Source of the DNA: Streptomyces filamentosus
GTDB taxonomy: Bacteria > Actinomycetota > Actinomycetes > Streptomycetales > Streptomycetaceae
Length of the DNA stretch: 64,000 nt
Assembly: GCF_014654895.1 (NCBI RefSeq)
Contig: NZ_BNBE01000004.1
Location: 186,001-250,000 of the forward strand
Reading direction: 5' to 3'
Each line of letters opens with the position of its first letter. Position 1 is the first letter of the stretch. Below, one piece after another: positions 34,388 to 41,416 of the stretch. A program made the position numbers and the translations under genes. The notes under the pieces are model-generated. The model made no database searches, had not been told where the DNA came from, and was given only the letters and a program-made list of their open reading frames with translations.

Positions 34388-35247
34388 CCGTCACCCTCGG
34401 CGTCCACCGCAGCAACCCGTCCCTCTACCACCTCTCCCGCCTCGGCTACGCGGAGGAGGAGCTCGCCGCCCTCGGCGAGACCGTCGCCTGGCACGCGTAC
34501 ACCGACGGCGTGCGGACCGGCGCCCTCCTCGCCGACGGCACCATCGACTTCGGCGGCACCGGCTCCACCCCGCCGGTCACCGCCCAGGCCGCGGGCCACG
34601 ACATCGTCTACGCCGCGATCTCGGCGCCCCGCCCCGACCACGGCGCGCTCCTGGTCCCCGAGGACAGCCCGGTGCGGACCGTCGCCGACCTGAAGGGCGG
34701 CACCGTCCACCTCGCCATCGGCTCCTGGCAGACGCACCTCGTCGCCCAGGCGCTGGACGACGCGGGCCTGTCGTACGCCACCGACATCACGGCGGTGCGC
34801 GGCGGCTCCGGCAGCGAGGCGAAGCTCCGCGCCGGCGAGATCACCGCCTGGGTCGCCCAGGGCGCCGAGCTGGCCGCCGCCCGCCGGACGGGCGGGCTGC
34901 GCACCCTCGTCCGCACCGGGGACGTGATCACCGACCGGTCCGTCTTCTTCACCCGCCGGGACCTGGCCGAGCAGCGGCCCGAGCTGGTCGAGGCGCTCGT
35001 GCGGGCGCTGCGGCGGGCCGACGCGTGGGCCGCCGCCCACCCCGGGGAGGCCGCCGCGATCGCCGCAGCCGACCAGGGCGGCACCGCCGAGGACTGGGAG
35101 ACGGCGCTGCGCGCCCTGCCGTGGACGATCGAGGAGGTCGGCGAGGAGTTCGTGGCCGAGCAGCAGCGGGCGGCGGACGTCTTCCACCGCACCGGTTTCA
35201 TCGAGCGCGCGGTCACCGTCGCGGACGCCCTGCCCCGGAAGGCCTGA
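34384..35247 (+). CDS. Signal-less sulfonate-binding-fold protein, non-catalytic DszB/SsuA relative
   Basis: A 287-residue protein of the NMT1/SsuA fold without any signal peptide or lipobox; it begins directly with the first strand 'VTLGVHRSNPSLYHLSRLGY'. It also lacks the nucleophile Cys of the DszB-like protein in the same operon. Family blocks include 'DLKGGTVHLAIGSWQTHL' and 'LRAGEITAWVAQGAELAAA'. It may hold a sulfonate in the cytoplasm, perhaps for the monooxygenase encoded four bases later; alternatively it is exported by an unseen route. Its ATG overlaps the ATPase stop. Confidence 0.78.
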   Translation: MTVTLGVHRSNPSLYHLSRLGYAEEELAALGETVAWHAYTDGVRTGALLADGTIDFGGTGSTPPVTAQAAGHDIVYAAISAPRPDHGALLVPEDSPVRTVADLKGGTVHLAIGSWQTHLVAQALDDAGLSYATDITAVRGGSGSEAKLRAGEITAWVAQGAELAAARRTGGLRTLVRTGDVITDRSVFFTRRDLAEQRPELVEALVRALRRADAWAAAHPGEAAAIAAADQGGTAEDWETALRALPWTIEEVGEEFVAEQQRAADVFHRTGFIERAVTVADALPRKA

Positions 35248-35251
35248 ACCC

Positions 35252-36334
35252 ATGACCTCCCCCGCACCGGAAGTCCTCTGGTACGTCATCCCGCGCGAAG
35301 GCGCCTACCCCTGGGAGCCGGAGGGCCGCAGGCCCGTCGACCTCGGCTACCTCCAGCACCTGGCCGGGACGGTCGAGCGCCTCGGCTACACCGGCGCGCT
35401 GCTGGCCACCGACCTGTACGACGTCTGGCCGCTCGGCTCGGCGCTCGCGGCCGCCACCAGCACCCGCTTCAAGCCGCTGCTCGCCGTCCATCCCGGCCTG
35501 ATCTCGCCCACCCTGCTCGCCAAGACCGCGCTCACCTTCGACAACCTCTTCGGCGGCCGGCTCCGCTTCAACGTCGTCAACGGCTCGACCGAGTCGCTGC
35601 GGGAGTACGGGCTGCACGTCGGGCACGACGAGCGGTACGAGCTGAGCGCCGAGTACTGGTCGATCGTGAAGCGGCTCACCGCCGGCGAGGTCTTCGACCA
35701 CAAGGGGAAGTTCTACGACCTGAAGGGCGCGGGCTCCTCCTTCGGGGAGCTGCGGCCGGTGCAGGCGCCGCACGTCCCGCTCTGGTTCGGCGGCTCCTCG
35801 GCCCCCGGCATCGAGATGGCGGCGGAGCACGTCGACGTCTACCTCACCTGGGGCGAGCCTCCGCACCTGCTGAAGGAGAAGCTCGACCACGTGCGGGCCC
35901 GGGCGGCCGCCCACGGGCGGACCCTCCGCATCGGGCTGCGGCTCCACCTCATCGTCCGCGACACCGAGGACGAGGCGTGGGCCGCCGCCGACCGGCTCCT
36001 CGACGTCACCAGCGCGGCGACGTACGCCCGGCAGCTCGGCGGGCGGGCGGACGAGGACGGCGTGGGCTGGCAGCGGCAGTTCCGGCAGCACGGCGGGCGG
36101 GTGCCCGCGCGGGCCCGGGAGCTGGAGACCTACCCCAACCTCTGGCCCGGCATGGGGCTCTTCCGGCCGGGCCCGGGGACGGCGCTCGTGGGTTCCACGG
36201 CGCAGGTCGTGGAACGGCTCCAGGAGTTCCGGGAGCTGGGCGTGGACACCTTCATCCTGTCCGGCAACCCGCTGCTGGAGGAGGCGTACCGGGTCGCCGA
36301 GACGGTGCTGCCGGCACTGGGGCTGGGCCGCTGA
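35252..36334 (+). CDS. SsuD-like FMNH2-dependent alkanesulfonate monooxygenase
   Basis: A 360-residue luciferase-fold flavin enzyme. Family blocks are 'RPVDLGYLQHLAGTVERLGY', 'RFKPLLAVHPGLISPTLLAK', 'FGGRLRFNVVNGS' and 'APHVPLWFGGSSAPGIEMAA'. SsuD cleaves C-S bonds of sulfonates to sulfite and aldehyde using reduced FMN. No separate flavin reductase gene (SsuE-type) is present here, so one must be supplied elsewhere. Last gene of the sulfur operon, followed by a strong hairpin. Confidence 0.92.
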   Translation: MTSPAPEVLWYVIPREGAYPWEPEGRRPVDLGYLQHLAGTVERLGYTGALLATDLYDVWPLGSALAAATSTRFKPLLAVHPGLISPTLLAKTALTFDNLFGGRLRFNVVNGSTESLREYGLHVGHDERYELSAEYWSIVKRLTAGEVFDHKGKFYDLKGAGSSFGELRPVQAPHVPLWFGGSSAPGIEMAAEHVDVYLTWGEPPHLLKEKLDHVRARAAAHGRTLRIGLRLHLIVRDTEDEAWAAADRLLDVTSAATYARQLGGRADEDGVGWQRQFRQHGGRVPARARELETYPNLWPGMGLFRPGPGTALVGSTAQVVERLQEFRELGVDTFILSGNPLLEEAYRVAETVLPALGLGR

Positions 36335-36367
36335 CCGGCGGGCCCCCGGGCCGGCCGGTCCTGGAGG

Positions 36368-36400
36368 GGGGGCTCCGGGGCGACGCCGGGCGGAGCCCCC
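36368..36400. terminator. Terminator after the sulfur operon
   Basis: Perfect 10-bp stem GGGGGCTCCG / CGGAGCCCCC (36368-36377 with 36391-36400), 13-base loop, between the convergent SsuD-like and Fic-type toxin genes. Confidence 0.8.
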
Positions 36401-36433
36401 TCGCTTCCCCCTCCGAGGCCCCCTCGACGTCCC

Positions 36434-36811
36434 TCAGGCGTGCCAGGTGCGCAGGAGCGCGGAGATGCGCGCGGTGGTGGTGCGGGGGTCGTAGAGCTCG
36501 TGGGCGAGGGCCGCGAGCTGGTCGCGGGTGGGAGCGGCCGGGATGCCCCCGGCGTTGAGGTACATGACCGCGGCGGCGCAGGCGACGGTGAGGTTGGAGC
36601 GTTCCAGCCAGCGGCAGCGGCCGAGGGTGTGGACGAGGGCCGCGGCGCGGGCGTAGGGGCCGTCGTAGACGGGTCGGCCGAGGAGTTCGGCCTGGTGGCG
36701 GGCGACGGCGGCGAGCGGGACGCCGAGGTCGTCGGGGGCGGGGTCGGCGCGGCCCGCGCGTTCGGCGACCTCGAGGATCCAGGAGAGGTCGATGTGCAGG
36801 TCCATGCTCAC
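36434..36811 (-). CDS. Fic/Doc-family toxin component
   Basis: A 125-residue protein that looks like the streptomycete 'Fic family toxin' group: 'HIDLSWILEVAERAG' start, 'LAAVARHQAELLGRPVYDGP' and 'RAAALVHTLGRC' follow the Doc fold. The catalytic HxFx(D/E)xNKR loop is eroded: the corresponding stretch is 'LERSNLTVACAAAVMYL', keeping an Asn but not the His. Activity is therefore doubtful or unusual. The GTG start at 36811 overlaps the antitoxin stop (GTGA); ATG 36805 is an alternative. Convergent with the sulfur operon. Confidence 0.78.
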   Translation of the reverse strand: MSMDLHIDLSWILEVAERAGRADPAPDDLGVPLAAVARHQAELLGRPVYDGPYARAAALVHTLGRCRWLERSNLTVACAAAVMYLNAGGIPAAPTRDQLAALAHELYDPRTTTARISALLRTWHA

Positions 36812-37068
36812 GCGGCCGCGCCCCGGCCCGGACCCGCGGGGGCGTGCCGGGCGTCGAGGACGCCCTCCAGGTCGTCGAGGAAGCCGCCGTGGTCGTCGAT
36901 CAGCGCCTGGGCCGCGGCCATGCCCGCCGCGCGGGCGCCGCTGGTGTCCTCCGCGATGAGGCGCTCGACGTAGCGGTTGAAGTCCAGCCCTCGGGCGGCC
37001 GCGGCGTCCTTCCCCGCGGCGAGGAGGTCGGGCGTCAGGCGGAGCTGGGTCTGCTTCCTGGTGCTCAT
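36808..37068 (-). CDS. Antitoxin partner of the Fic-type toxin
   Basis: An 86-residue protein starting 'MSTRKQTQLRLTPDLLAAGK', an N-terminal ribbon-helix-helix-like segment that would bind DNA and autoregulate. A helical region follows with 'NRYVERLIAEDTSGARA' and a Gly/Ala-rich tail that may clasp the toxin. It is upstream of and overlaps the toxin gene by four bases, the usual order. The longer open frame to 37119 lacks a reasonable ribosome-binding site. Confidence 0.78.
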   Translation of the reverse strand: MSTRKQTQLRLTPDLLAAGKDAAAARGLDFNRYVERLIAEDTSGARAAGMAAAQALIDDHGGFLDDLEGVLDARHAPAGPGRGAAA

Positions 37069-37222
37069 GCGCACAAGGTAGCAGGGTGGTAGCAGTACGG
37101 GCGAGGGATCTTTCCTCATGCGGGGGACGGAATTCCGGGACGGGATTCCGGGGAGGGCATCCGGTCGGCCGGAGGTGGCGGGCCCTGGACGGGTGGCGGC
37201 CCGCCCCCGCGCCCGCCCGGGG

Positions 37223-38140
37223 TCAGCGGGCGACGGCGGCCAGGTCCTCGGCGAGCAGGGACGGGTCCTCCAGGAGGAGGCGGTGGACGGCCTCCAGGAG
37301 GGGCAGCTTCGTCACCCCGGTGGCGAGGGAGACGTCCTTGGCCGCGAGGGCGACGGGGAAGTACGAGCCGGTGGCGGTGGCCCGGCCGACGGCACCGGCG
37401 AGCGGGCCCGCGCCGAGGGTGCGCAGGGCGAGGTCACGGGGCAGGCCGAGCGCCTCGGCGAGGGCGAGGCTCTCGGCGACCAGGGCGACGCCTCCGACGG
37501 CCGCGTTGATGAGGACCAGTTTCAGGGCGGCGCCGTCGCCGGGCCCGCCGCAGGCGGTGACCGTGCCCAGCAGGCCAAGGAGGTCCGCCACCGGGGCGGT
37601 GTCGCCGCCCGCGAGGATCAGCAGCTCGCCGGTGGCGGCGCGGTCGACGCTGCCCATGACGGGCGCGTCGATCAGGGTCACGCCCTCGGGGAGGCGGGCG
37701 GCGAGGGCGCGGGTGGCGTCCGGGCCGATGGTGGAGGTGTCGATCCAGTGCGTGCCGGGGCGCAGGGCGGGGATCAGCACGTCGGCGACGGCGCGGGCGG
37801 CGGCCGGGTCGGCCAGCATGGTGATGACGACCTCGGCGTCCCGGACGGCCTCGGCGGGGCTCCTGGCGAGGGTGGCGCCGGCGGCGGCGAGCGGAGCGGC
37901 CTTGGCGGCGGTGCGGTTCCAGACGGTGAGCGGGTGTCCGGCGTCGAGGAGGCGGCGGGCCATGGGCAGGCCCATGGAGCCGAGGCCGAGGAAGGCGATC
38001 CGCCGCGGGGCGGGGGCCCTGGTGGTGGCGTCCTTGTGCTGCGGGGCCGGGGTCCGGGCGGGAGCAGCGGTGTCCACGGGCTGCGGGGCCGGGGCCCGGG
38101 AGGAGGCGGCGGGGTCCGTGTGCTGCGGAGTGGTGTCCAT
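37223..38140 (-). CDS. Beta-hydroxyacid dehydrogenase (3-hydroxyisobutyrate dehydrogenase-like)
   Basis: A 305-residue NAD(P)-dependent dehydrogenase. After an unusual Pro/Ala-rich N-terminal extension of about 45 residues with repeated 'PAPQ', the Rossmann loop 'IAFLGLGSMGLPMARRLL' begins. Substrate signature 'LIDAPVMGSVDRAATGELLI' and catalytic Lys in 'GDGAALKLVLINAAVG' follow the family pattern. Known relatives act on 3-hydroxyisobutyrate, tartronate semialdehyde or imines. The extension could be a mis-started region: the usual start would fall near residue 46, but no ATG lies there. Divergent from a LysR regulator that probably controls it. Confidence 0.88.
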   Translation of the reverse strand: MDTTPQHTDPAASSRAPAPQPVDTAAPARTPAPQHKDATTRAPAPRRIAFLGLGSMGLPMARRLLDAGHPLTVWNRTAAKAAPLAAAGATLARSPAEAVRDAEVVITMLADPAAARAVADVLIPALRPGTHWIDTSTIGPDATRALAARLPEGVTLIDAPVMGSVDRAATGELLILAGGDTAPVADLLGLLGTVTACGGPGDGAALKLVLINAAVGGVALVAESLALAEALGLPRDLALRTLGAGPLAGAVGRATATGSYFPVALAAKDVSLATGVTKLPLLEAVHRLLLEDPSLLAEDLAAVAR

Positions 38141-38167
38141 GGCGCCGACGCTAGATCCGGCTCAGCC

Positions 38168-38191
38168 ATGCGACAAGCGAATGTCTAGCAT
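38168..38191. promoter_or_regulatory. LysR-type binding site
   Basis: Nested inverted repeats ATGC-GACA...TGTC-TA-GCAT between the divergent dehydrogenase and LysR starts; the interrupted dyad fits the T-N11-A style of LysR boxes. Its overlap with ATG 38181 argues for the LysR start at 38199. Confidence 0.6.
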
Positions 38192-38198
38192 GGTTCCC

Positions 38199-39185
38199 AT
38201 GCTGCTCACGCATGGCTCCTACGAGGCCTTCCTCGCCGTCGCCCGGTCCGGGTCCTTCACCTCCGCCGCCCGGTCCCTCGGCTACACCCAGTCCGCCGTC
38301 TCCCGCCAGGTGCGGTCCCTGGAGGAGGAGTGGGGGGCGGAGCTGTTCGAGCGGCTGCCGCGCGGGGTGCGGCTCACCGAGGCGGGGCGGGTGCTGCTGC
38401 CGCACGCCGAGGCGGTGCGGGACCGGCTCGCCGCCGCCCGCGCCGAACTGACCGCGCTGCGCACCCTGGACGGCGGGACGCTGCGGCTCGGCGCCTTCTC
38501 CAGCGCCACCGCCGCCCTCGTGCCGCGCGCCCAGGCGGCGTTCCGGGAGCGGCATCCCGGGGTGGTAGTGACCCGGGTGGAGGGGCCGTCGGTGAAGCAC
38601 CTGGGGCTGGTCGCGGCCGGGGAGGAGGACCTGGCGGTGGTGAGCCCGGCGGCGGACGCCGCCCCGCCGCCGGGGGTGACGCTCCACCACCTGCTGGACG
38701 AGCCGATGCTGGTGGCGCTGGAGCGCGGGCACCCGTACGCGGGGCGGCGGGACGTGCGGCTCGCGGAGCTGGCCGGGGAGGAGTGGATCGTCGGCAACGA
38801 GCGCCTGGAGGACACCCTCTTCCGGCCCGCCCTCGCGGCCGGGCTCCGGCCCAGGACCGGGCTGCTCGCGCACGACTGGATCGCGAAGCTGGGCGCGGTC
38901 GCGGCGGGCCTCGGCGTCACCCTCGTACCGGCGCTCGCGGCGGCGTCGGTGCGGCCGGACGTCGCGCTCGTCACGATCCACCCGGAGGACGTGCCGTACC
39001 GGCGGATCTGCGCGGCCGCGCCGGGCTCCCCGAGCGCGGCGGCGACGGCCTTCCTGTCCCTGCTCCGGGAGACGGCCGAGGAACTGGGGGCCGTGGCGCC
39101 GGAGACCGGGGAACCGGAGGCCGGGACGCCGGAGACCGGGGAACCCGGGGCCGGAGACCGGGGAGCCGGGCGCCACGGCACCTGA
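38199..39185 (+). CDS. LysR-family regulator
   Basis: A 328-residue regulator. The helix-turn-helix is 'SFTSAARSLGYTQSAVSRQV' (about residues 18-37). An effector domain follows with 'GTLRLGAFSSATAALVPRA' and 'LGVTLVPALAAASVRPDV'. It ends in a low-complexity Pro/Glu/Gly/Thr tail of about 30 residues made from a DNA-level repeat that continues past the stop codon. ATG 38199 gives the canonical start 'MLLTHGSYEAFLAVARSG'. Divergent from the beta-hydroxyacid dehydrogenase, its likely target. Confidence 0.93.
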   Translation: MLLTHGSYEAFLAVARSGSFTSAARSLGYTQSAVSRQVRSLEEEWGAELFERLPRGVRLTEAGRVLLPHAEAVRDRLAAARAELTALRTLDGGTLRLGAFSSATAALVPRAQAAFRERHPGVVVTRVEGPSVKHLGLVAAGEEDLAVVSPAADAAPPPGVTLHHLLDEPMLVALERGHPYAGRRDVRLAELAGEEWIVGNERLEDTLFRPALAAGLRPRTGLLAHDWIAKLGAVAAGLGVTLVPALAAASVRPDVALVTIHPEDVPYRRICAAAPGSPSAAATAFLSLLRETAEELGAVAPETGEPEAGTPETGEPGAGDRGAGRHGT

Positions 39186-39209
39186 GACCGGGGAGGCCGA
39201 GACCGGGGA
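39102..39209 (+). repeat. GAGACCGGGGA repeat array spanning the LysR stop codon
   Basis: Five perfect copies of GAGACCGGGGA at 39102, 39132, 39154, 39184 and 39199, at uneven spacing with GC-rich filler. Three encode the 'PETGEP'-like tail of the LysR protein and two lie after the stop. This looks like slippage-driven growth of a coding end, not a CRISPR. Confidence 0.85.
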
Positions 39210-39266
39210 GGCGGGGGCCAGGCGGCCGTGACCCTCCGGGGCGGTCCTCTCCCCGGGCAGGAGGTC

Positions 39267-40085
39267 CTACTCCCAGGTCGCGGTGTCGGGGTCGATGCCG
39301 TGGGCACGCGCGTCGGCGTCGACGACGCGGCGGAACCAGGCGGCGAGGCCGGGGCGGACCGCGTCGTAATGGGCGGCGAAGCCCGGCTCGGCCTCGAACC
39401 TGCGGCCCAGGCAGACCTGCATCCGCCGGGTGAGGGGGAAGTACGCGGAGCCGAAGACCGCGCGGTGGCGCGCGGCGAGCCGGCCCGCCTCCGGGCTGCC
39501 GGGGGCGACGCCCGCGTCCATCGCCTCGCCCAGGGCGCGTTCGAAGCCGGTGACGGCTTCGGTGACGGCCCGCCACTCCTCCGGGCCGCGCCCGGCGGAG
39601 CGCTCGGCGTACTGCTGCCACTGCGGCGTGTCGCCGTAGGCCGCGCGGGCCCCTCCGGTGAGTTCCGGGTCCCAGCGCGGGCCGAAGACCTCGGCCTGCT
39701 GTTCCGCGGTGAGCAGCGGGCCGCGCTCGTGGGCCTCGATCATCCGGTCCAGGCCGTCGCCGAGCCGCCGGAGGCGGGCGATCCGCTCGGCGACCTGGGC
39801 GCGCTGGGCGCGCAGCGCGCCGGACACGTCCGCGGCGCCGTCGTCCAGGACGGCCCGGATCCGGTCCAGGCCGAGACCGAGCTCGCGGTAGACGACGACG
39901 CGGTGCAGCCGTTCCAGGTCGGCGGCGGTGTAGAGCCGGTATCCGCCGCTCGTGCGCAGCGACGGCCGGGCCAGGCCGATCTCGTCCCAGTGGTGCAGCG
40001 CGCGGACGGTCACGTCCAGACGCGCCGAGACCTGGCCGACGGTCAGTCCGCCGGCCGGGCCGTCGGTGTCCAGGGGGTCAGGCAT
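39267..40085 (-). CDS. MerR-family regulator with TipAS-type ligand domain
   Basis: A 272-residue regulator. The N-terminal MerR winged helix reads 'LTVGQVSARLDVTVRALHHW' and 'ARPSLRTSGGYRLYTAADLE', followed by the long dimer helix. The C-terminal half (about 125-270) is a TipAS antibiotic-recognition domain ('WQQYAERSAGRGPEEWRAVT', 'LTRRMQVCLGRRFEAEPGFA'). Such proteins bind thiopeptide or other bulky ligands and activate promoters with overlong spacers. It overlaps the upstream VOC gene by eight bases, so both are one operon, likely a drug-sensing and drug-binding pair. Confidence 0.92.
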   Translation of the reverse strand: MPDPLDTDGPAGGLTVGQVSARLDVTVRALHHWDEIGLARPSLRTSGGYRLYTAADLERLHRVVVYRELGLGLDRIRAVLDDGAADVSGALRAQRAQVAERIARLRRLGDGLDRMIEAHERGPLLTAEQQAEVFGPRWDPELTGGARAAYGDTPQWQQYAERSAGRGPEEWRAVTEAVTGFERALGEAMDAGVAPGSPEAGRLAARHRAVFGSAYFPLTRRMQVCLGRRFEAEPGFAAHYDAVRPGLAAWFRRVVDADARAHGIDPDTATWE

Positions 40086-40617
40086 GCTGCCCATTGTCGG
40101 CGCCGTCGCCCCCGCCCGGCGGGCGGATGCCGATGGCCGCGAGGTTGCGGGCCTCCTGGCTCGCCGGGTCGAAGGGCTTCGCCGCGGTGAAGACGATCCG
40201 GGCGTTCTCGGGGGTGATCACCTCCACGTCACGGGTGTTCCAGGGGGTGTCCCGGGGGCCGTCCACCGCGTCGGGGCGCAGCGCGCGGCACGCCTCGGCG
40301 AGGGATTCGACCTGGCCGAGGACCCCCGAGAAGCTGTAGCTCATCGCCGGCGGCCGGGCGGGGACGCTCTCCGCCACGACGAGCAGCACGTCCTGGAACG
40401 CCCATCGGCGCAGGTGGACGAGGACGCCGGGGACGGAGAACAGTGCGAAGAACCCCAGCCCCCGGACCCAGAAGTCCAGGGACCCGTCCAGGTCGGCGGT
40501 GGGGATCGTCACGAAGGAGGGCATGCCGTAGATGCCGTGGAACGGCTCCGGCGGGACGGCGTCCGGGCCGGGGGCGGGGACGGGACTCGTCTCGAAGGCG
40601 TCGTAGTGGTCGCTCAT
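40078..40617 (-). CDS. VOC-family (glyoxalase/bleomycin-resistance fold) protein
   Basis: A 179-residue protein with one visible vicinal-oxygen-chelate module: 'MPSFVTIPTADLDGSLDFWV' then 'RGLGFFALFSVPG' start the beta-alpha-beta-beta-beta unit, and 'RNLAAIGIRPP' ends the protein. The N-terminal 25 residues are Pro-rich. Members sequester antibiotics or act as lyases. It shares an operon with the MerR/TipAS regulator, which suggests binding of a toxic ligand. ATG 40617 gives the better N-terminus; 40626 is possible. Confidence 0.85.
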   Translation of the reverse strand: MSDHYDAFETSPVPAPGPDAVPPEPFHGIYGMPSFVTIPTADLDGSLDFWVRGLGFFALFSVPGVLVHLRRWAFQDVLLVVAESVPARPPAMSYSFSGVLGQVESLAEACRALRPDAVDGPRDTPWNTRDVEVITPENARIVFTAAKPFDPASQEARNLAAIGIRPPGGGDGADNGQHA

Positions 40618-40689
40618 GCGGACCACTCTTCGGCCTCACGCCGCGTGAGGGTCAAGCCGGAGCCCGCAGGGGTGGTGCGACTCCGCGGC

Positions 40690-40784
40690 GGGCGGGGCCG
40701 TACCGGACGGCGTGGGTGGCGCCGTACCACCCCGACGTCCTGGAGGAGGCGGCCCGCCAGACGCGCTCCTGCCGCCTCGGGTGA
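40690..40784 (+). pseudogene. 3' remnant of an unidentified gene
   Basis: In one frame the sequence ends '...PYRTAWVAPYHPDVLEEAAR' and seven more residues to a TGA at 40782-40784, with G or C in virtually every third position over about 31 codons. This is typical of real coding sequence here, yet there is no start or upstream domain: it abuts the VOC promoter region. I do not recognise the family. It is probably the stump of a gene lost by deletion. Confidence 0.4.
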
Positions 40785-40814
40785 CGGGCCGTCCGGGGGA
40801 GGGCGGGCCTCCAC

Positions 40815-40864
40815 CGGGCCCGTACGACGGTCTCGGGCCCGTACGACGGTCTCGGGCCCGTACG
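40815..40864. repeat. 19-bp tandem repeat
   Basis: 2.6 copies of CGGGCCCGTACGACGGTCT (40815-40833, 40834-40852, partial to 40864) in non-coding DNA. Confidence 0.9.
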
Positions 40865-41184
40865 CCACCGGCGCCATCGCGTCCGGCGACGGCACGACGA
40901 GACCGGTGACGGCGGCCGGTTCTGCCGGGCACCGTCGTCCGAGAACTCCTCGGCGCCGGGTACGGCACCCTTCGAAGTGGTCAGGACGGTCATGCGGACG
41001 CGCTCCTCACGACCGGGCTCCGCTCGGCGTCCGTCCCCGGCCCGTACGCGTCCGCCCTTCCTGACGCGTTCTTGCCGTCGCCCGCCCCGTCCCTGACGGT
41101 TCTTCGACCCGGAGACGGCCCGGAGGGGGCGGGGGCCGTCTGTGGTAACTTGCCCGGGCCAGTCGCACCTCTGTACGTATCGAC
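40865..41184. other. Upstream region of the cobalamin operon
   Basis: About 320 bases between the repeat/remnant area and the riboswitch. Short open frames on the minus strand have Arg/Pro-rich, implausible products. The promoter of the riboswitch-controlled operon must be here; GGTAACTTGCCCGG near 41144 is relatively AT-rich, but no clear -35/-10 is assigned. Confidence 0.35.
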
Positions 41185-41336
41185 ACGGTATGTGCACGGG
41201 TCAGGGAATCCGGTGGGAATCCGGAGCTGACGCGCAGCGGTGAGGGTGACGGGCGGAGCATCGGCCACTGGGTCCCGAGAGGGCCTGGGAAGGCGTTCCG
41301 TCCGGACGATCCCGAGTCCGAAGACCTGCTGGCGGC
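41185..41336 (+). ncRNA. Cobalamin riboswitch
   Basis: Conserved blocks appear in order: GGGAATCCGGTGGGAATCCG with GAGCTGACGC after it (from 41204), GCCACTG (41264-41270), TGGGAAGGC (41286-41294) and the B12 box AGTCCGAAGACCTGC (41315-41329). Together these are diagnostic of an adenosyl/hydroxocobalamin aptamer. The lipoprotein start is about 85 bases further on, so cobalamin binding probably shuts off translation or transcription of the BtuFCD-like genes. Confidence 0.93.
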
Positions 41337-41416
41337 CCGGGCGGTGGGCATCGCCGTCCGGGGAGCACCGTACGACAGGCTCCGCGCATGAGCCGTGACG
41401 CAGAGGACTCCCTTCC

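Noticed and set aside
36844..37092. Plus-strand ORF opposite the antitoxin
   Set aside because: It is a shadow of the antitoxin gene, which has the better codon usage and overlaps its toxin correctly.
39102..39209. CRISPR array
   Set aside because: Repeats are only 11 bp, unevenly spaced, partly coding, and spacers are GC-rich filler; no cas genes are nearby.
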